64,000 bases of DNA from Lentzea xinjiangensis (GCF_900110955.1 NZ_FOFR01000001.1:728410-792409); one strand, 5' to 3'. Counted from the first letter of the stretch, positions 1-14,774 are shown. Program-made: numbers and translations. Notes: generated from the letters alone by a model not told the origin.

Positions 1-801
<801 letters not shown>

Positions 802-808
802 TCACCTC

Positions 809-852
809 GCCGGCAGGGGGAGGGGATGCCTCCCGCGTCCCCTCCGCCGGCC
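809..852 (+). other. rpoB-rpoC intercistronic hairpin
   Basis: Between rpoB and rpoC, a GCCGG and G-rich arm (GGGGAGGGGA) is mirrored by TCCCCTCC followed by CCGGC, giving a long imperfect stem around a short loop. No T-tract follows, so it looks like an RNA-stability or processing structure, not a full terminator. The rest of the 100-bp spacer is a purine-rich stretch with the rpoC ribosome site (GGGGAAGAG). Confidence 0.4.
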
Positions 853-901
853 CTCCGACCAGCTCCTTTGCCACCGATATAAAAAGGGGAAGAGAGTAGA
901 C

Positions 902-4798
<3,897 letters not shown>

Positions 4799-4812
4799 TC
4801 ATCAGTGCAGCA

Positions 4813-4849
4813 ACGGCCCCTGGAGCTTGCAGCTCCGGGGGCCGTTTTG
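4813..4849 (+). terminator. rpoBC terminator
   Basis: A perfect 14-bp stem (ACGGCCCCTGGAGC against its complement) with a TTGCA loop is followed directly by TTTTGT. It begins 14 bp after the rpoC stop and is a textbook intrinsic terminator. Confidence 0.9.
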
Positions 4850-5204
4850 TGTCGGGGGTGCTGAGTCGGTTGAGTTGTAGGGGTCCCGGATCGGGGGGAC
4901 GCCCGCGTCAGCTTGGGGTTGTGGCGTGGGGCTTCGGTCGGGGTTGGCGGGGGTTTGGTGCGTTGGTGGGTTGGGGTGCCTGGGGCGTTGGTGGGTTGGG
5001 CTCCCCGGTTGAGTTGGCGGGGTTGCGGTTGCGTGCTGCCCCTTGGGGCGCTGCCCCCAGACCCCCGGCAATCTGATCCGGGGATCCGGCGCCGTCGGCG
5101 GGTTGATGGCACGCCTGTTGCTGTGGGCGGCTTGTTGTTTCGTGGTTTGGTCGCGTTGCGGAGCTGCGCTCCGGACGACTCGCCCGCGGCATCGCGGTCT
5201 TGGG
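4850..5204. other. Gene-free spacer between convergent rpoC and DUF4287 genes
   Basis: No reading frame here looks like a gene. The first half is strongly G-biased on the plus strand, with runs of three to five G around 4928-5000 that could form a G-quadruplex. The second half contains copy 1 of a dispersed intergenic repeat (listed separately). Confidence 0.6.
5019..5135 (+). repeat. Dispersed intergenic repeat, copy 1
   Basis: Shares with a second copy about 28 kb away the ordered blocks GGGTTGCGGTT, AATCTGATCC, CCGGCGCCGT, GCGGGTTGA, GGCACGCCTGTTG and GGGCGGCTTGT with near-identical spacing. Both copies lie in the plus orientation between convergent genes. No terminal inverted repeats or target duplication were seen, so it is not an obvious insertion sequence. 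Confidence 0.7.
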
Positions 5205-5486
5205 TCAGCGGTTGGCGATGCCGTCCAAGCGCAGCGTCGTCGACTCGTCGCGGTGGTTGCCCTGGCTTCCCACGTGCTTGTCGCTGATCCCCGGGCCGTT
5301 CTTCAGCACGTGGTACAGCGCCATGCCGTGGCCGCGTCCCAGGTCGTAGTCGGTCTTCAGCCACTCCAGGACCACGCTTGCCTTCGTGGTGCCGTCGTAC
5401 CCGCGTTCCGCGGCTTCCGCCAGCAGTTCGGCCGGCGTCTTACCGGTCTTCTTCTCCGCGCCGTCGAGGTAGGCCTGGAAGGACAT
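5205..5486 (-). CDS. DUF4287 domain-containing protein
   Basis: A 93-residue cytosolic protein. Residues 1-70 match the DUF4287 pattern as I know it: MSFQAYLDGAEKKTGKTPAE, a Lys/Val-Leu-Glu-Trp-Leu-Lys helix, then LGRGHGMALYHVLK. The family is small, helical and of unknown function, found alone or fused to other small domains. The remaining residues form a polar tail with no motif I recognise. The gene is monocistronic, transcribed toward rpoC, and has its own promoter with a palindrome over the -35 region. No membrane segment is present. Family assignment is confident; function is unknown. Confidence 0.8.
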   Translation of the reverse strand: MSFQAYLDGAEKKTGKTPAELLAEAAERGYDGTTKASVVLEWLKTDYDLGRGHGMALYHVLKNGPGISDKHVGSQGNHRDESTTLRLDGIANR

Positions 5487-5513
5487 CGTGGTCTCCGTTC
5501 GTCGTCGGCGCGA

Positions 5514-5554
5514 AGCCTAGGACAACCGGAGTCGTCTTGACAATATTTATTGTC
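5514..5554 (-). promoter_or_regulatory. Promoter and putative palindromic operator of the DUF4287 gene
   Basis: Read on the minus strand: TTGTCA, 18 bp, TAGGCT, about 28 bp before the ATG. The -35 hexamer lies inside a 16-bp A/T-rich palindrome, GACAATATTTATTGTC (5539-5554; seven-base arms around TT). This is conspicuous in such GC-rich DNA and is placed where a repressor would block polymerase. The regulator is not identified. Confidence 0.55.
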
Positions 5555-5583
5555 GGCGAACAACGTGAGGAGGGGGTAATGCC

Positions 5584-6021
5584 CTAGCGGCGACGGGCTC
5601 TGGCCAGGGCTCTGGCTCTGATCACGAGGTCGTCCACCAGGTGTTCGTCCACCAGGGGTGGGACGCCGGACTCGTCGGTGCAGCAGCGGGGTTTGGTGCG
5701 CTTCTCGGTGAGTCTCGGGCGGACGCCGGCCATTTCGTAGAGGGCCTCGTAGAGGTCCAGGCCGGGGTCGTCGTCGTGCGGGCCCACCAGGAGTACCCAT
5801 ACGACCTGCGGGGACGGGAAGGCGACCACGACTCGGTCGGCGCCTCGGAGGTGTTTCACGCAGAGGCGGGGGAGGGGTTCCGGGCCCGTCACGCGGTAGC
5901 CCAGGGCGGCACAGCCCGAGTGGGCCAGTTCGTCCAGGAAGCGGTCGTAGGCGACGCGGGCTCGGCCGCGCAGGCCGTTGGCCTGGGCGTGGGCTGTGTG
6001 GGTTTCGACTACTTCGATCAA
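5584..6021 (-). CDS. Putative toxin-like protein of a two-gene module (RelE/HigB-like, tentative)
   Basis: A 145-residue basic protein read from a TTG codon that overlaps the stop of the upstream gene (TTGA), so translation is probably coupled. The core runs from a helical segment (RARVAYDRFLDELAHSG) to a hydrophobic beta pair (DRVVVAFP, VVWVLLVGPHDDD) and an amphipathic helix (LDLYEALYEMAG). This size and helix-then-strands pattern recalls RelE/ParE-fold ribonuclease toxins, but I cannot point to catalytic residues. It follows a helix-turn-helix protein gene and a palindromic promoter, the usual arrangement of an autoregulated module with the regulator first. An unknown small conserved protein is the alternative. 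Confidence 0.45.
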   Translation of the reverse strand: MIEVVETHTAHAQANGLRGRARVAYDRFLDELAHSGCAALGYRVTGPEPLPRLCVKHLRGADRVVVAFPSPQVVWVLLVGPHDDDPGLDLYEALYEMAGVRPRLTEKRTKPRCCTDESGVPPLVDEHLVDDLVIRARALARARRR

Positions 6022-6464
6022 GCTGAGCGGACCACGCGTCCCTTGCCGCTGCGCATCTCGTCGAGGGAGGTGGCGAGGTCGGACCGGTCGAGCAGGGACT
6101 GGTCGCTCAGGCGGCGGTGGACTTCGTCGATCAGGCCGCGGGTCTTGCCCGCGCGGCGGAGGTCCGAGACGAGGTGGAGCACCTCGTGCAGGCGCACGGT
6201 GTCGAGCAGCATGCGCGGTTCCTGGCTGTGGATGGCCAGCACGCCTTCCCTGGCCCAGGCCTTCACGGTCTTCTCGGTGAGGTCGAGCAGCTCGCCCGCC
6301 ACCACCGGGCGGACGGGTGGGGCTTGGCGGAGCGTCCTGGCGACCACGCCGTCGAGCTTGCGGCGGCGTTCGTCGTCCTCTGCCAGGGACGATGCCACGG
6401 ACTCGATTTCCTCGATCGTTTCGAAGAGGTGCCGGATCTGGGCGGCCTCGGTCGCGACAGACAT
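6018..6464 (-). CDS. Helix-turn-helix protein, putative antitoxin/autoregulator
   Basis: A 148-residue protein. Residues about 1-45 are helical and acidic. Residues about 50-80 (VRPVVAGELLDLTEKTVKAW) fit a MerR/excisionase-like DNA-binding helix-turn-helix, and the C-terminal third is helical and charged, likely the partner-binding part. It is the first gene of a two-gene unit with a GGGAGGA ribosome site and a TTGACG/GATAAT promoter flanked by an inverted repeat that it probably binds. The gene order (DNA-binding protein first, small basic protein second, four-base overlap) is typical of type II toxin-antitoxin pairs. The assignment rests on architecture, not on a recognised family. Confidence 0.5.
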   Translation of the reverse strand: MSVATEAAQIRHLFETIEEIESVASSLAEDDERRRKLDGVVARTLRQAPPVRPVVAGELLDLTEKTVKAWAREGVLAIHSQEPRMLLDTVRLHEVLHLVSDLRRAGKTRGLIDEVHRRLSDQSLLDRSDLATSLDEMRSGKGRVVRSA

Positions 6465-6480
6465 GGGTGCTCCTCCCGTT

Positions 6481-6518
6481 GACTACCGATTATCCCGGCA
6501 AAACTCGGTAGTCGTCAA
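6481..6518 (-). promoter_or_regulatory. Promoter with overlapping inverted-repeat operator
   Basis: On the minus strand: TTGACG (6513-6518), 18 bp, GATAAT (6489-6494). A nine-base inverted repeat GACTACCGA ... TCGGTAGTC (6481-6489 and 6505-6513) straddles it, one arm touching the -35 and the other the -10. The start codon is 17 bp downstream. This is a repressor-operator layout for the two-gene module. Confidence 0.65.
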
Positions 6519-6548
6519 CGGCCCCGGACCATGGGATCCGGGGCCGTT
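6517..6548 (-). terminator. Terminator of the zinc-ribbon operon
   Basis: A perfect 12-bp stem, AACGGCCCCGGA with its complement, lies just after the stop of the zinc-ribbon gene on the minus strand. It is immediately upstream of the next promoter, so it insulates the two units. The T-run is weak. Confidence 0.7.
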
Positions 6549-6555
6549 CACGAGG

Positions 6556-6864
6556 TCAGGAGGAGAAGAAGAGACCGCCGAGGCCGCGGTGCTTGCGGTG
6601 GCCGTAGCCGTAGCCGGCGTGACCACCGTGGTGGTGGTGGACCTGCTGCGGGGCGGCGCCCCAGGCGGGCTGGACGGGCTGCGGGTAGGCAGCGGGCGGC
6701 GGGGCCGGGGCGGGCGGCGGAGCCTGCATCTGGGCCTCGAGGCGGGTGATCGACTCGAGCTCGCCGTAGTCGAGGAAGACCCCGCGGCAGCCGTCGCACT
6801 GCTCGATGTGAACACCCATGCGGTCGAACGTGCGCATGTTCGCATGACACTTGGGACACTGCAT
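6556..6864 (-). CDS. TFIIB-type zinc-ribbon protein with histidine-rich tail
   Basis: A 102-residue protein. The N-terminus has the zf-TFIIB pattern: CPKC near residue 3, then a CDGC knuckle, followed by the family signature GVFLDYGELESI. After residue 45 the chain is Pro/Ala/Gln-rich linker and ends in a HHHHGGHAGYGYGHRKH segment that could bind metal. Related actinobacterial proteins are short, soluble and uncharacterised. The gene has an AGGAGG ribosome site, lies 39 bp after the phosphotransferase-like gene and is the last gene before the operon terminator. Family assignment is confident; the function is not known. Confidence 0.8.
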   Translation of the reverse strand: MQCPKCHANMRTFDRMGVHIEQCDGCRGVFLDYGELESITRLEAQMQAPPPAPAPPPAAYPQPVQPAWGAAPQQVHHHHGGHAGYGYGHRKHRGLGGLFFSS

Positions 6865-6903
6865 CGTGATGAGCCTCCTGGCTGGGACCGGACAAAATCG
6901 ATA

Positions 6904-7758
6904 TTAGCCGCGGTCGCCGCCACCGTGCGTCGCGACGATCCGGCGACAGGCGTCGACCAGCGGTTCCACTGCCTGCCGGCCAGTCACCAGTGCCCGCGCT
7001 GCCATCTGGACAACGTACGCCTGAGCCGGGATGTTGAGCGCGTCCCATTCCGATGTCGTCACGGCCACGCCGCCCGTGTCGCGGTAGGTGCCGAGGAACC
7101 TCGCCCAGAGCTCCCCCGGCAGGATCCCGCACGCGAACAACGCCGCAGGTCGCGCCAGGTCCCAGACCGGGTCGCCCACCCCGAGGTCGTCCACGTCGAT
7201 CAGGCGCCACGCACCCCTGTGCACGAGCTGCCCGAGGTGCCAGTCGCCGTGGATCAGGGCCCTGCCGTTCATGGTCAACGGCGGCAGGACGTCGAACGCC
7301 GCGAGCACGACGCCGGCGTGCGGCAGGTCCGGCGGCAGGGCCCGGATCGCGCGCACGATCCGTTCCGGAGCGCCCGCGGCAGGTCCCCGCACGGGCAGCG
7401 CGTGCAGCTTCGCGAGCAGCTGCGCGCTCTCCTCCCAGGGGGCCGCGTCGGGGTCCGCCGGGCTCACCGGCGTCCCGTACGGCCAGATCGTCACCGGCCG
7501 GTCGTCCACGAACTGCAGCGGCTTCACCGGCGGCAGCAGGAGCTCCGGGTGCGCCGCCGCGATCTCCACCCGCTGCCGCAACGCCTCGACGTCGGCGTCC
7601 GCGGGATGCGCTTTGGCCACCACGTCGCCGAGGCGCACCACCACCACGTCGCCGCGGTCACCGCCGAGCACCTCGGGATCGGCGGAGGAGCCGGTCAGCG
7701 AGGCCATCGCCGCGATCAGGTCGTCCACGCGCACAGTGAACCAGGCCGGCTGGCTCAC
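6904..7758 (-). CDS. Aminoglycoside phosphotransferase (APH)-fold family protein
   Basis: A 284-residue soluble protein starting at GTG, which overlaps the stop of the upstream lipoprotein gene (GTGA). The kinase-like APH fold is shown by RALIHGDWHLGQL, where the Asp of HGDWH is the catalytic base, and by LIDVDDLGVGDPVWDLA, where Asp residues hold magnesium. The N-terminal lobe is short, with a VVVVRLGDVVAKA strand that may carry the ATP-binding lysine. The family phosphorylates antibiotics, choline, homoserine and many small hydroxyl compounds; the substrate cannot be read from sequence. The tight operon with exported proteins does not specify a role, and a resistance function should not be assumed. 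Confidence 0.8.
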   Translation of the reverse strand: MSQPAWFTVRVDDLIAAMASLTGSSADPEVLGGDRGDVVVVRLGDVVAKAHPADADVEALRQRVEIAAAHPELLLPPVKPLQFVDDRPVTIWPYGTPVSPADPDAAPWEESAQLLAKLHALPVRGPAAGAPERIVRAIRALPPDLPHAGVVLAAFDVLPPLTMNGRALIHGDWHLGQLVHRGAWRLIDVDDLGVGDPVWDLARPAALFACGILPGELWARFLGTYRDTGGVAVTTSEWDALNIPAQAYVVQMAARALVTGRQAVEPLVDACRRIVATHGGGDRG

Positions 7759-8204
7759 TCGGCGATGCAGATCGTCTTCATCGGCTGGGAGTAGGTCTTC
7801 GAGTCCTGGCCGGCGCACAACGAGCGGTCGGACCTGCCGTCGACGACCTTCGTGACCCGGCGCGTCCCGGCCCCGCACGTCACCCGTTGGAAGTACCGGT
7901 TGACCGCCTTGAGGCAGTCGCCCTCCTGCACGTTCAAGACGTAGCAGTACCGCGTCTTGCCGGTCTTCTTCGACCGGCCGGAGGACTCCTCCAGGTAGTC
8001 GCCGGTCGGGCACAGCGACCGCTTCTCGCGGGACGACACCCGGTACACGGCTTCCTGCGACGAGCAGTCCACCTTGGCCATGTTGATGCTGGTGTCGTTG
8101 ACGTCGACCTGCTTGGCGCACTCGCCGACGCCCGCCTGCTCGTGCCAGCCGGAGCACCCGGAGAGCACCAGCGCGAGAGCCGCGACCAGGAGGGCGGTCC
8201 TCAC
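7755..8204 (-). CDS. Cysteine-rich lipoprotein, LppU-like (paralogue 3)
   Basis: A 149-residue lipoprotein. GTG is chosen as start because it overlaps the preceding stop (GTGA) and gives a clean signal peptide ending in the lipobox LSGC. The mature part has about eight cysteines in the order CAKQV, VDCSS, LCPTGDY, CYVLNV, EGDCL, VTCG, SLCAG and TIC, with a YSQPMKTICIAE end. The same layout occurs in the two upstream genes. The pattern recalls the LppU/SCO3897 lipoprotein family of Actinobacteria, of unknown function; that link is from memory and tentative. Probably anchored on the outer face of the membrane with disulfide bonds. Confidence 0.75.
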   Translation of the reverse strand: MRTALLVAALALVLSGCSGWHEQAGVGECAKQVDVNDTSINMAKVDCSSQEAVYRVSSREKRSLCPTGDYLEESSGRSKKTGKTRYCYVLNVQEGDCLKAVNRYFQRVTCGAGTRRVTKVVDGRSDRSLCAGQDSKTYSQPMKTICIAE

Positions 8205-8704
8205 AGCTCCTCCAGGCAGATGGTCAGGGGTGGCTGCGAGTAGTGCACGGCCTTCTGCCCCGGACCGCAACTGAGGCGCTCACCCGTCACGACCTTCCTC
8301 ACTTCCGCGTACGGCTCGTTCGTGCAGTCGGTCCGCCCGAGCTCACCGGGCTTGGTCCCCTTGCGCGGTTTCACGTACGACAGGCAGTCGCCCTCCCGCA
8401 CGGAGAGAGCGAGGCACATCGTGTCGCCGGTGCCCCAGCGCAAGGCGAGGTAGGGGCCCTCGGGGCAGGCCCCCGGATCCAGCGACCAGTCCGGCGACTC
8501 GACCGTCAGCGCGACCCGGTACGACACCTCGCCCGCGGAGCAGTCGACCTGCCGGGGGCCGACCGACTTGCTCCCGCCGGCCATCTCGAAGCAGAGCGCG
8601 GACGTCGGCGTGGCCGGTTCGGGCTCCTCTCGCGGAAGAAGCGCTGTGAGTCCTGCCACGCACAGAAGGGTGAGGACGGACGGCACGATCCATTGGCGCC
8701 ACAC
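8201..8704 (-). CDS. Cysteine-rich exported protein (paralogue 2)
   Basis: A 167-residue protein starting at GTG four bases after the upstream stop and overlapping the downstream GTG start. The N-terminus (WIVPSVLTLLCVAGLTALL) is a signal anchor with no clear lipobox. The outer domain repeats the cysteine layout of its neighbours: a VDCSAGEVSYRV block, CPEGPYLAL, MCLALSVREGDCLSY, TDCT, SCGPG and a YSQPPLTICLEEL end. It is clearly a tandem paralogue of the flanking genes. Function is unknown; location is predicted extracytoplasmic. Confidence 0.75.
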   Translation of the reverse strand: MWRQWIVPSVLTLLCVAGLTALLPREEPEPATPTSALCFEMAGGSKSVGPRQVDCSAGEVSYRVALTVESPDWSLDPGACPEGPYLALRWGTGDTMCLALSVREGDCLSYVKPRKGTKPGELGRTDCTNEPYAEVRKVVTGERLSCGPGQKAVHYSQPPLTICLEEL

Positions 8705-8708
8705 CGCG

Positions 8709-9227
8709 TCACGCCTTCTCCAGGCAGAGGGTCCTGGCGGGCTTCGAGTAGGCGAGGGCCAGGTCCGGACCCGGGCACCGCGACTTGTCGAACGTGTCGT
8801 GGAGGACGTCCACGCTCTTGCGGGCGTTCTGTTCCTCGCAGTTGCCGCGGATGTGGACCGGCTGGTCGACGTTCGGGTACTGCTTCGTCACGAAGCACAC
8901 GCCGATGGCGGCGCGCGAGAGGTAGCAAGTCTTCTCGCCGCCTCTCGGCACGGCGATGTAGTCGCCGTCCGGGCAGTTCGCCGCGATCGCACCCACCTCG
9001 TAGCCGGGGCTGTTCTTCCTCTTCTTGCAGCCGGTTTCCTCGAACCTCAGCTCCGAGACGTTCGCCACTTGGCTGGCGCACTGGCCGACGAGAGCCTCCG
9101 TCGTCAGCAGGTCGCGGCCGATCAGCACCGCCGGGATCCCGATGACGAGGGCTGCGATGCCGTAGACCAGCAGGTTGAGCTTCAACGCGTTCTCCGCCAC
9201 CCGAGTACCGTGGATCCCGGTGACCAT
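8709..9227 (-). CDS. Membrane-anchored cysteine-rich protein (paralogue 1)
   Basis: A 172-residue protein and the first gene of the minus-strand operon. The ATG was picked because it leaves a short cytosolic head before one transmembrane helix (LNLLVYGIAALVIGIPAVLI); a GTG 24 bases later is an alternative. The outside domain has the family cysteine pattern (GQCASQV, EETGC, NCPDGDYIAV, CYLSRAAIGVCFV, GNCEE, SRCPG) and ends in AYSKPARTLCLEKA, matching the C-termini of the next two genes. It diverges from rpsL, and the two start regions share a short spacer. No clear promoter was found for this direction. Confidence 0.7.
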   Translation of the reverse strand: MVTGIHGTRVAENALKLNLLVYGIAALVIGIPAVLIGRDLLTTEALVGQCASQVANVSELRFEETGCKKRKNSPGYEVGAIAANCPDGDYIAVPRGGEKTCYLSRAAIGVCFVTKQYPNVDQPVHIRGNCEEQNARKSVDVLHDTFDKSRCPGPDLALAYSKPARTLCLEKA

Positions 9228-9254
9228 GTCTATCGCACGGGTGAGTGCGGTACC

Positions 9255-9290
9255 CCCGTTTTGACCCAGGTAGACGTGGGCGGGTATCTT
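9255..9290 (+). promoter_or_regulatory. str operon (rpsL) promoter
   Basis: TTGACC (9261-9266), 18 bp, TATCTT (9285-9290). It is preceded by CCCGTT, so the -35 reads CCCGTTTTGACCC. The same CCCGTTTTG block with identical spacing to TATCTT is found before rplM. A leader of about 195 nt separates it from rpsL. Confidence 0.75.
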
Positions 9291-9490
9291 TGCTACTCGT
9301 GCCCGACCCATGTCGGGCCGCTCCGCGTGCCCGTGAGGCCGTGGTGTCCTCCACTCGCAGGGACAGTTGAACTGTTGCCTGCGGACCTTGGGAGCGGGCG
9401 ACACGCCCGACCTCGGGTGCAGAGAGGGAACAAGAAACACGAGGGTGAACCGCAAGGGAAGCCCGAGAAGACGGAAGAAGCAGCCGGCGA

Positions 9491-9865
9491 ATGCCAACGA
9501 TCCAGCAGCTGGTCCGCAAGGGCCGCCAGGACAAGGTGGCGAAGCAGAAGACGGCGGCCCTCAAGGGCTCGCCGCAGCGGCGCGGTGTGTGCACCCGCGT
9601 TTACACCACCACCCCCAAGAAGCCGAACTCCGCACTGCGCAAGGTCGCTCGCGTGAAGCTGACCAGCGGTATCGAGGTCACGGCGTACATCCCCGGTGAG
9701 GGTCACAACCTTCAGGAGCACTCCATGGTGCTCGTGCGTGGCGGTCGTGTGAAGGACCTGCCGGGTGTTCGTTACAAGATCATCCGTGGCTCTCTCGACA
9801 CCCAGGGTGTGAAGAACCGCAAGCAGGCTCGCAGCCGTTACGGCGCGAAGAAGGAGAAGAGCTGA
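9491..9865 (+). CDS. rpsL: 30S ribosomal protein S12
   Basis: A 124-residue decoding-centre protein. The conserved [16 protein letters not shown] and [28 protein letters not shown] blocks are intact. Lys43 and Lys88, the positions at which substitutions are known to give streptomycin resistance, are both wild type. First gene of the str operon, followed one base later by rpsG. The upstream ribosome site is weak (GGAAGAAG about 10 bases away). Length and sequence are normal. Confidence 0.98.
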   Translation: MPTIQQLVRKGRQDKVAKQKTAALKGSPQRRGVCTRVYTTTPKKPNSALRKVARVKLTSGIEVTAYIPGEGHNLQEHSMVLVRGGRVKDLPGVRYKIIRGSLDTQGVKNRKQARSRYGAKKEKS

Positions 9866-9866
9866 G

Positions 9867-10337
9867 ATGCCCCGCAAGGGACCGGCCCCGAAGCGGCCGC
9901 TGATCTCCGACCCGGTCTACAGCTCGCCGCTGGTGACCCAGCTCATCAACAAGGTGCTGGTCGACGGCAAGCGCTCGGTGGCGGAGAAGATCGTTTACGA
10001 AGCCCTCGAAGGTGCTCGCGAGAAGACCGGCACCGACCCGGTCGTCACGCTCAAGCGCGCGCTCGACAACGTGAAGCCGGCTCTCGAGGTGAAGAGCCGC
10101 CGCGTCGGTGGTGCGACCTACCAGGTCCCCGTCGAGGTCAAGCCCGGCCGCTCCACCACGCTGGCGCTGCGCTGGCTGATCACCTTCTCCCGGCAGCGCC
10201 GTGAGAAGACCATGGTCGAGCGTCTGATGAACGAGCTGCTCGATGCGAGCAACGGTCTCGGTGCGAGCGTCAAGCGCCGTGAGGACACGCACAAGATGGC
10301 CGAGTCCAACAAGGCCTTCGCCCACTACCGCTGGTGA
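9867..10337 (+). CDS. rpsG: 30S ribosomal protein S7
   Basis: A 156-residue protein, normal length, that nucleates assembly of the 30S head. It begins [11 protein letters not shown] and carries the conserved [16 protein letters not shown] loop and [20 protein letters not shown] end. It starts one base after rpsL and is 77 bp before fusA. Confidence 0.98.
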   Translation: MPRKGPAPKRPLISDPVYSSPLVTQLINKVLVDGKRSVAEKIVYEALEGAREKTGTDPVVTLKRALDNVKPALEVKSRRVGGATYQVPVEVKPGRSTTLALRWLITFSRQRREKTMVERLMNELLDASNGLGASVKRREDTHKMAESNKAFAHYRW

Positions 10338-10414
10338 TGTGACGCCCGGTCTGGAGACAGGCCGGGTGCTCCCAGCCCTAGTGAGCCCACAAGCTCAAGA
10401 CAGGGGAAAGACCC

Positions 10415-12517
<2,103 letters not shown>

Positions 12518-12600
12518 CCCCACACCGGAGCACCGCAGTTCCACCGCGGGCTCTCCGGGGTGAATCCCTGGGGTCCGCACTTTCCGACCCTGACGTGTAA

Positions 12601-12632
12601 GTCCGGCGGGTGGCCACAGATGCCCGCCGGAC
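12601..12632 (+). other. fusA-tuf intercistronic hairpin
   Basis: GTCCGGCGGG and CCCGCCGGAC form a perfect 10-bp stem with a 12-base loop in the 146-bp fusA-tuf spacer, about 30 bases before tuf. There is no T-tract. It may tune tuf expression or mark an mRNA-processing site. Confidence 0.45.
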
Positions 12633-12663
12633 CAGCAAAGAAGAAGTCCAGGAGGACAATCCA

Positions 12664-13857
<1,194 letters not shown>

Positions 13858-13881
13858 CCTAGCTCGACCCAGTTCGGCGAC

Positions 13882-13916
13882 AGGCCGGGCCAACGACCTC
13901 GTTGGCCCGGCCTTCG
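13882..13916 (+). terminator. str operon terminator
   Basis: A 13-bp perfect stem (AGGCCGGGCCAAC and complement) with a six-base loop lies 24 bp after the tuf stop. It is followed by TTCGTCGTT, a weak T-tract. Confidence 0.8.
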
Positions 13917-14441
13917 TCGTTCCGGCGGCGGTTGTGCGGCAGCTCACGTCGAGCTGTCCGGCTGTCGCGGGGAGTGGATCCGTCGCCGCGATGTCGTTGG
14001 CGTACAACGGAACCGCCGCGCCCGTGGCTCCACATGCGACGAACGAGGCGGCTCACCGGCCGGAATCCGGACGTGATCCGGCTCCGGCTCGGCCCCCCGA
14101 TTTGGAGCGTCCCGTGTCCGTGTGGCATTCTTTACGGGTTGCTCGACGAAGGCCGGGTCGCATCCGTGCGTGCCCGAGTTGTTCGACCGAGCGTCCGCGC
14201 CCTGTTAGTGAACGCCTCCTTGCGGAGATGGGCATCAGGGTGCATGGGCTGTGGTAGGCCCAATCCCACCGGGGAGACCTTGCGTGGGACCGGTATGCGC
14301 ACCGGGCGCGACACGCCCGACCGCGTGGACCGGGCACCATGACACTTCAACAGGGGCGGAGCGCGCCAAGAGGCTGTAACAGGCCTCATCCGAGGCACCG
14401 CACCGCAGCGGTTACGAGAAGCAGAGGAACGGCAAGCCATC
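13917..14441. other. Leader region of the S10 operon
   Basis: This 525-bp stretch between tuf and rpsJ has no convincing gene. It contains a predicted promoter near 14100 and then a transcribed leader of about 300 nt with GC-rich inverted segments, as is common for S10-type operons. No known riboswitch or leader peptide was recognised. Confidence 0.5.
14096..14131 (+). promoter_or_regulatory. S10 operon (rpsJ) promoter
   Basis: CCCGATTTGGAG includes the -35 TTGGAG (14102-14107); 18 bp later comes CATTCT (14126-14131). The -10 is poor alone, but the CCCG-to-hexamer distance of 30 bp equals that of the rpsL and rplM promoters, which raises confidence. Confidence 0.5.
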
Positions 14442-14747
14442 ATGGCGGGACAAAAGATCCGCATCCGGCTCAAGGCCTACGACCACGAGGCGATCGACGC
14501 GTCTGCGCGCAAGATCGTTGAGACCGTGACGCGCACCGGCGCTCGGGTTGTCGGGCCCGTGCCGCTGCCCACTGAGAAGAACGTGTACTGCGTCATCCGC
14601 TCGCCGCACAAGTACAAGGACTCGCGCGAGCACTTCGAGATGCGCACGCACAAGCGGTTGATCGACATCCTCGACCCGACGCCGAAGACGGTGGACGCGC
14701 TCATGCGCATCGACCTGCCGGCCAGCGTCGACGTCAACATCCAGTAA
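14442..14747 (+). CDS. rpsJ: 30S ribosomal protein S10
   Basis: A 101-residue protein, the NusE subunit of antitermination complexes as well as a 30S head protein. It carries the conserved [14 protein letters not shown] start, the [20 protein letters not shown] loop and a [11 protein letters not shown] end. First gene of the S10 cluster, with its own long leader. Confidence 0.98.
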   Translation: MAGQKIRIRLKAYDHEAIDASARKIVETVTRTGARVVGPVPLPTEKNVYCVIRSPHKYKDSREHFEMRTHKRLIDILDPTPKTVDALMRIDLPASVDVNIQ

Positions 14748-14774
14748 GCGTTGGGCGCGGAGAGTAACGGACCA

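Noticed and set aside
5019-5135. Insertion sequence or transposon end
   Set aside because: No transposase frame, terminal inverted repeats or target duplication were found at either copy of the repeat.
7400-7755. Antibiotic-resistance gene call for the APH-fold protein
   Set aside because: The fold is shared by many kinases with other substrates; sequence alone gives no support for drug phosphorylation.
13917-14441. A gene in the tuf-rpsJ spacer
   Set aside because: Several open frames exist on both strands, but all are Arg/Pro/Ser-rich without ribosome sites and their codon pattern does not fit the neighbours.
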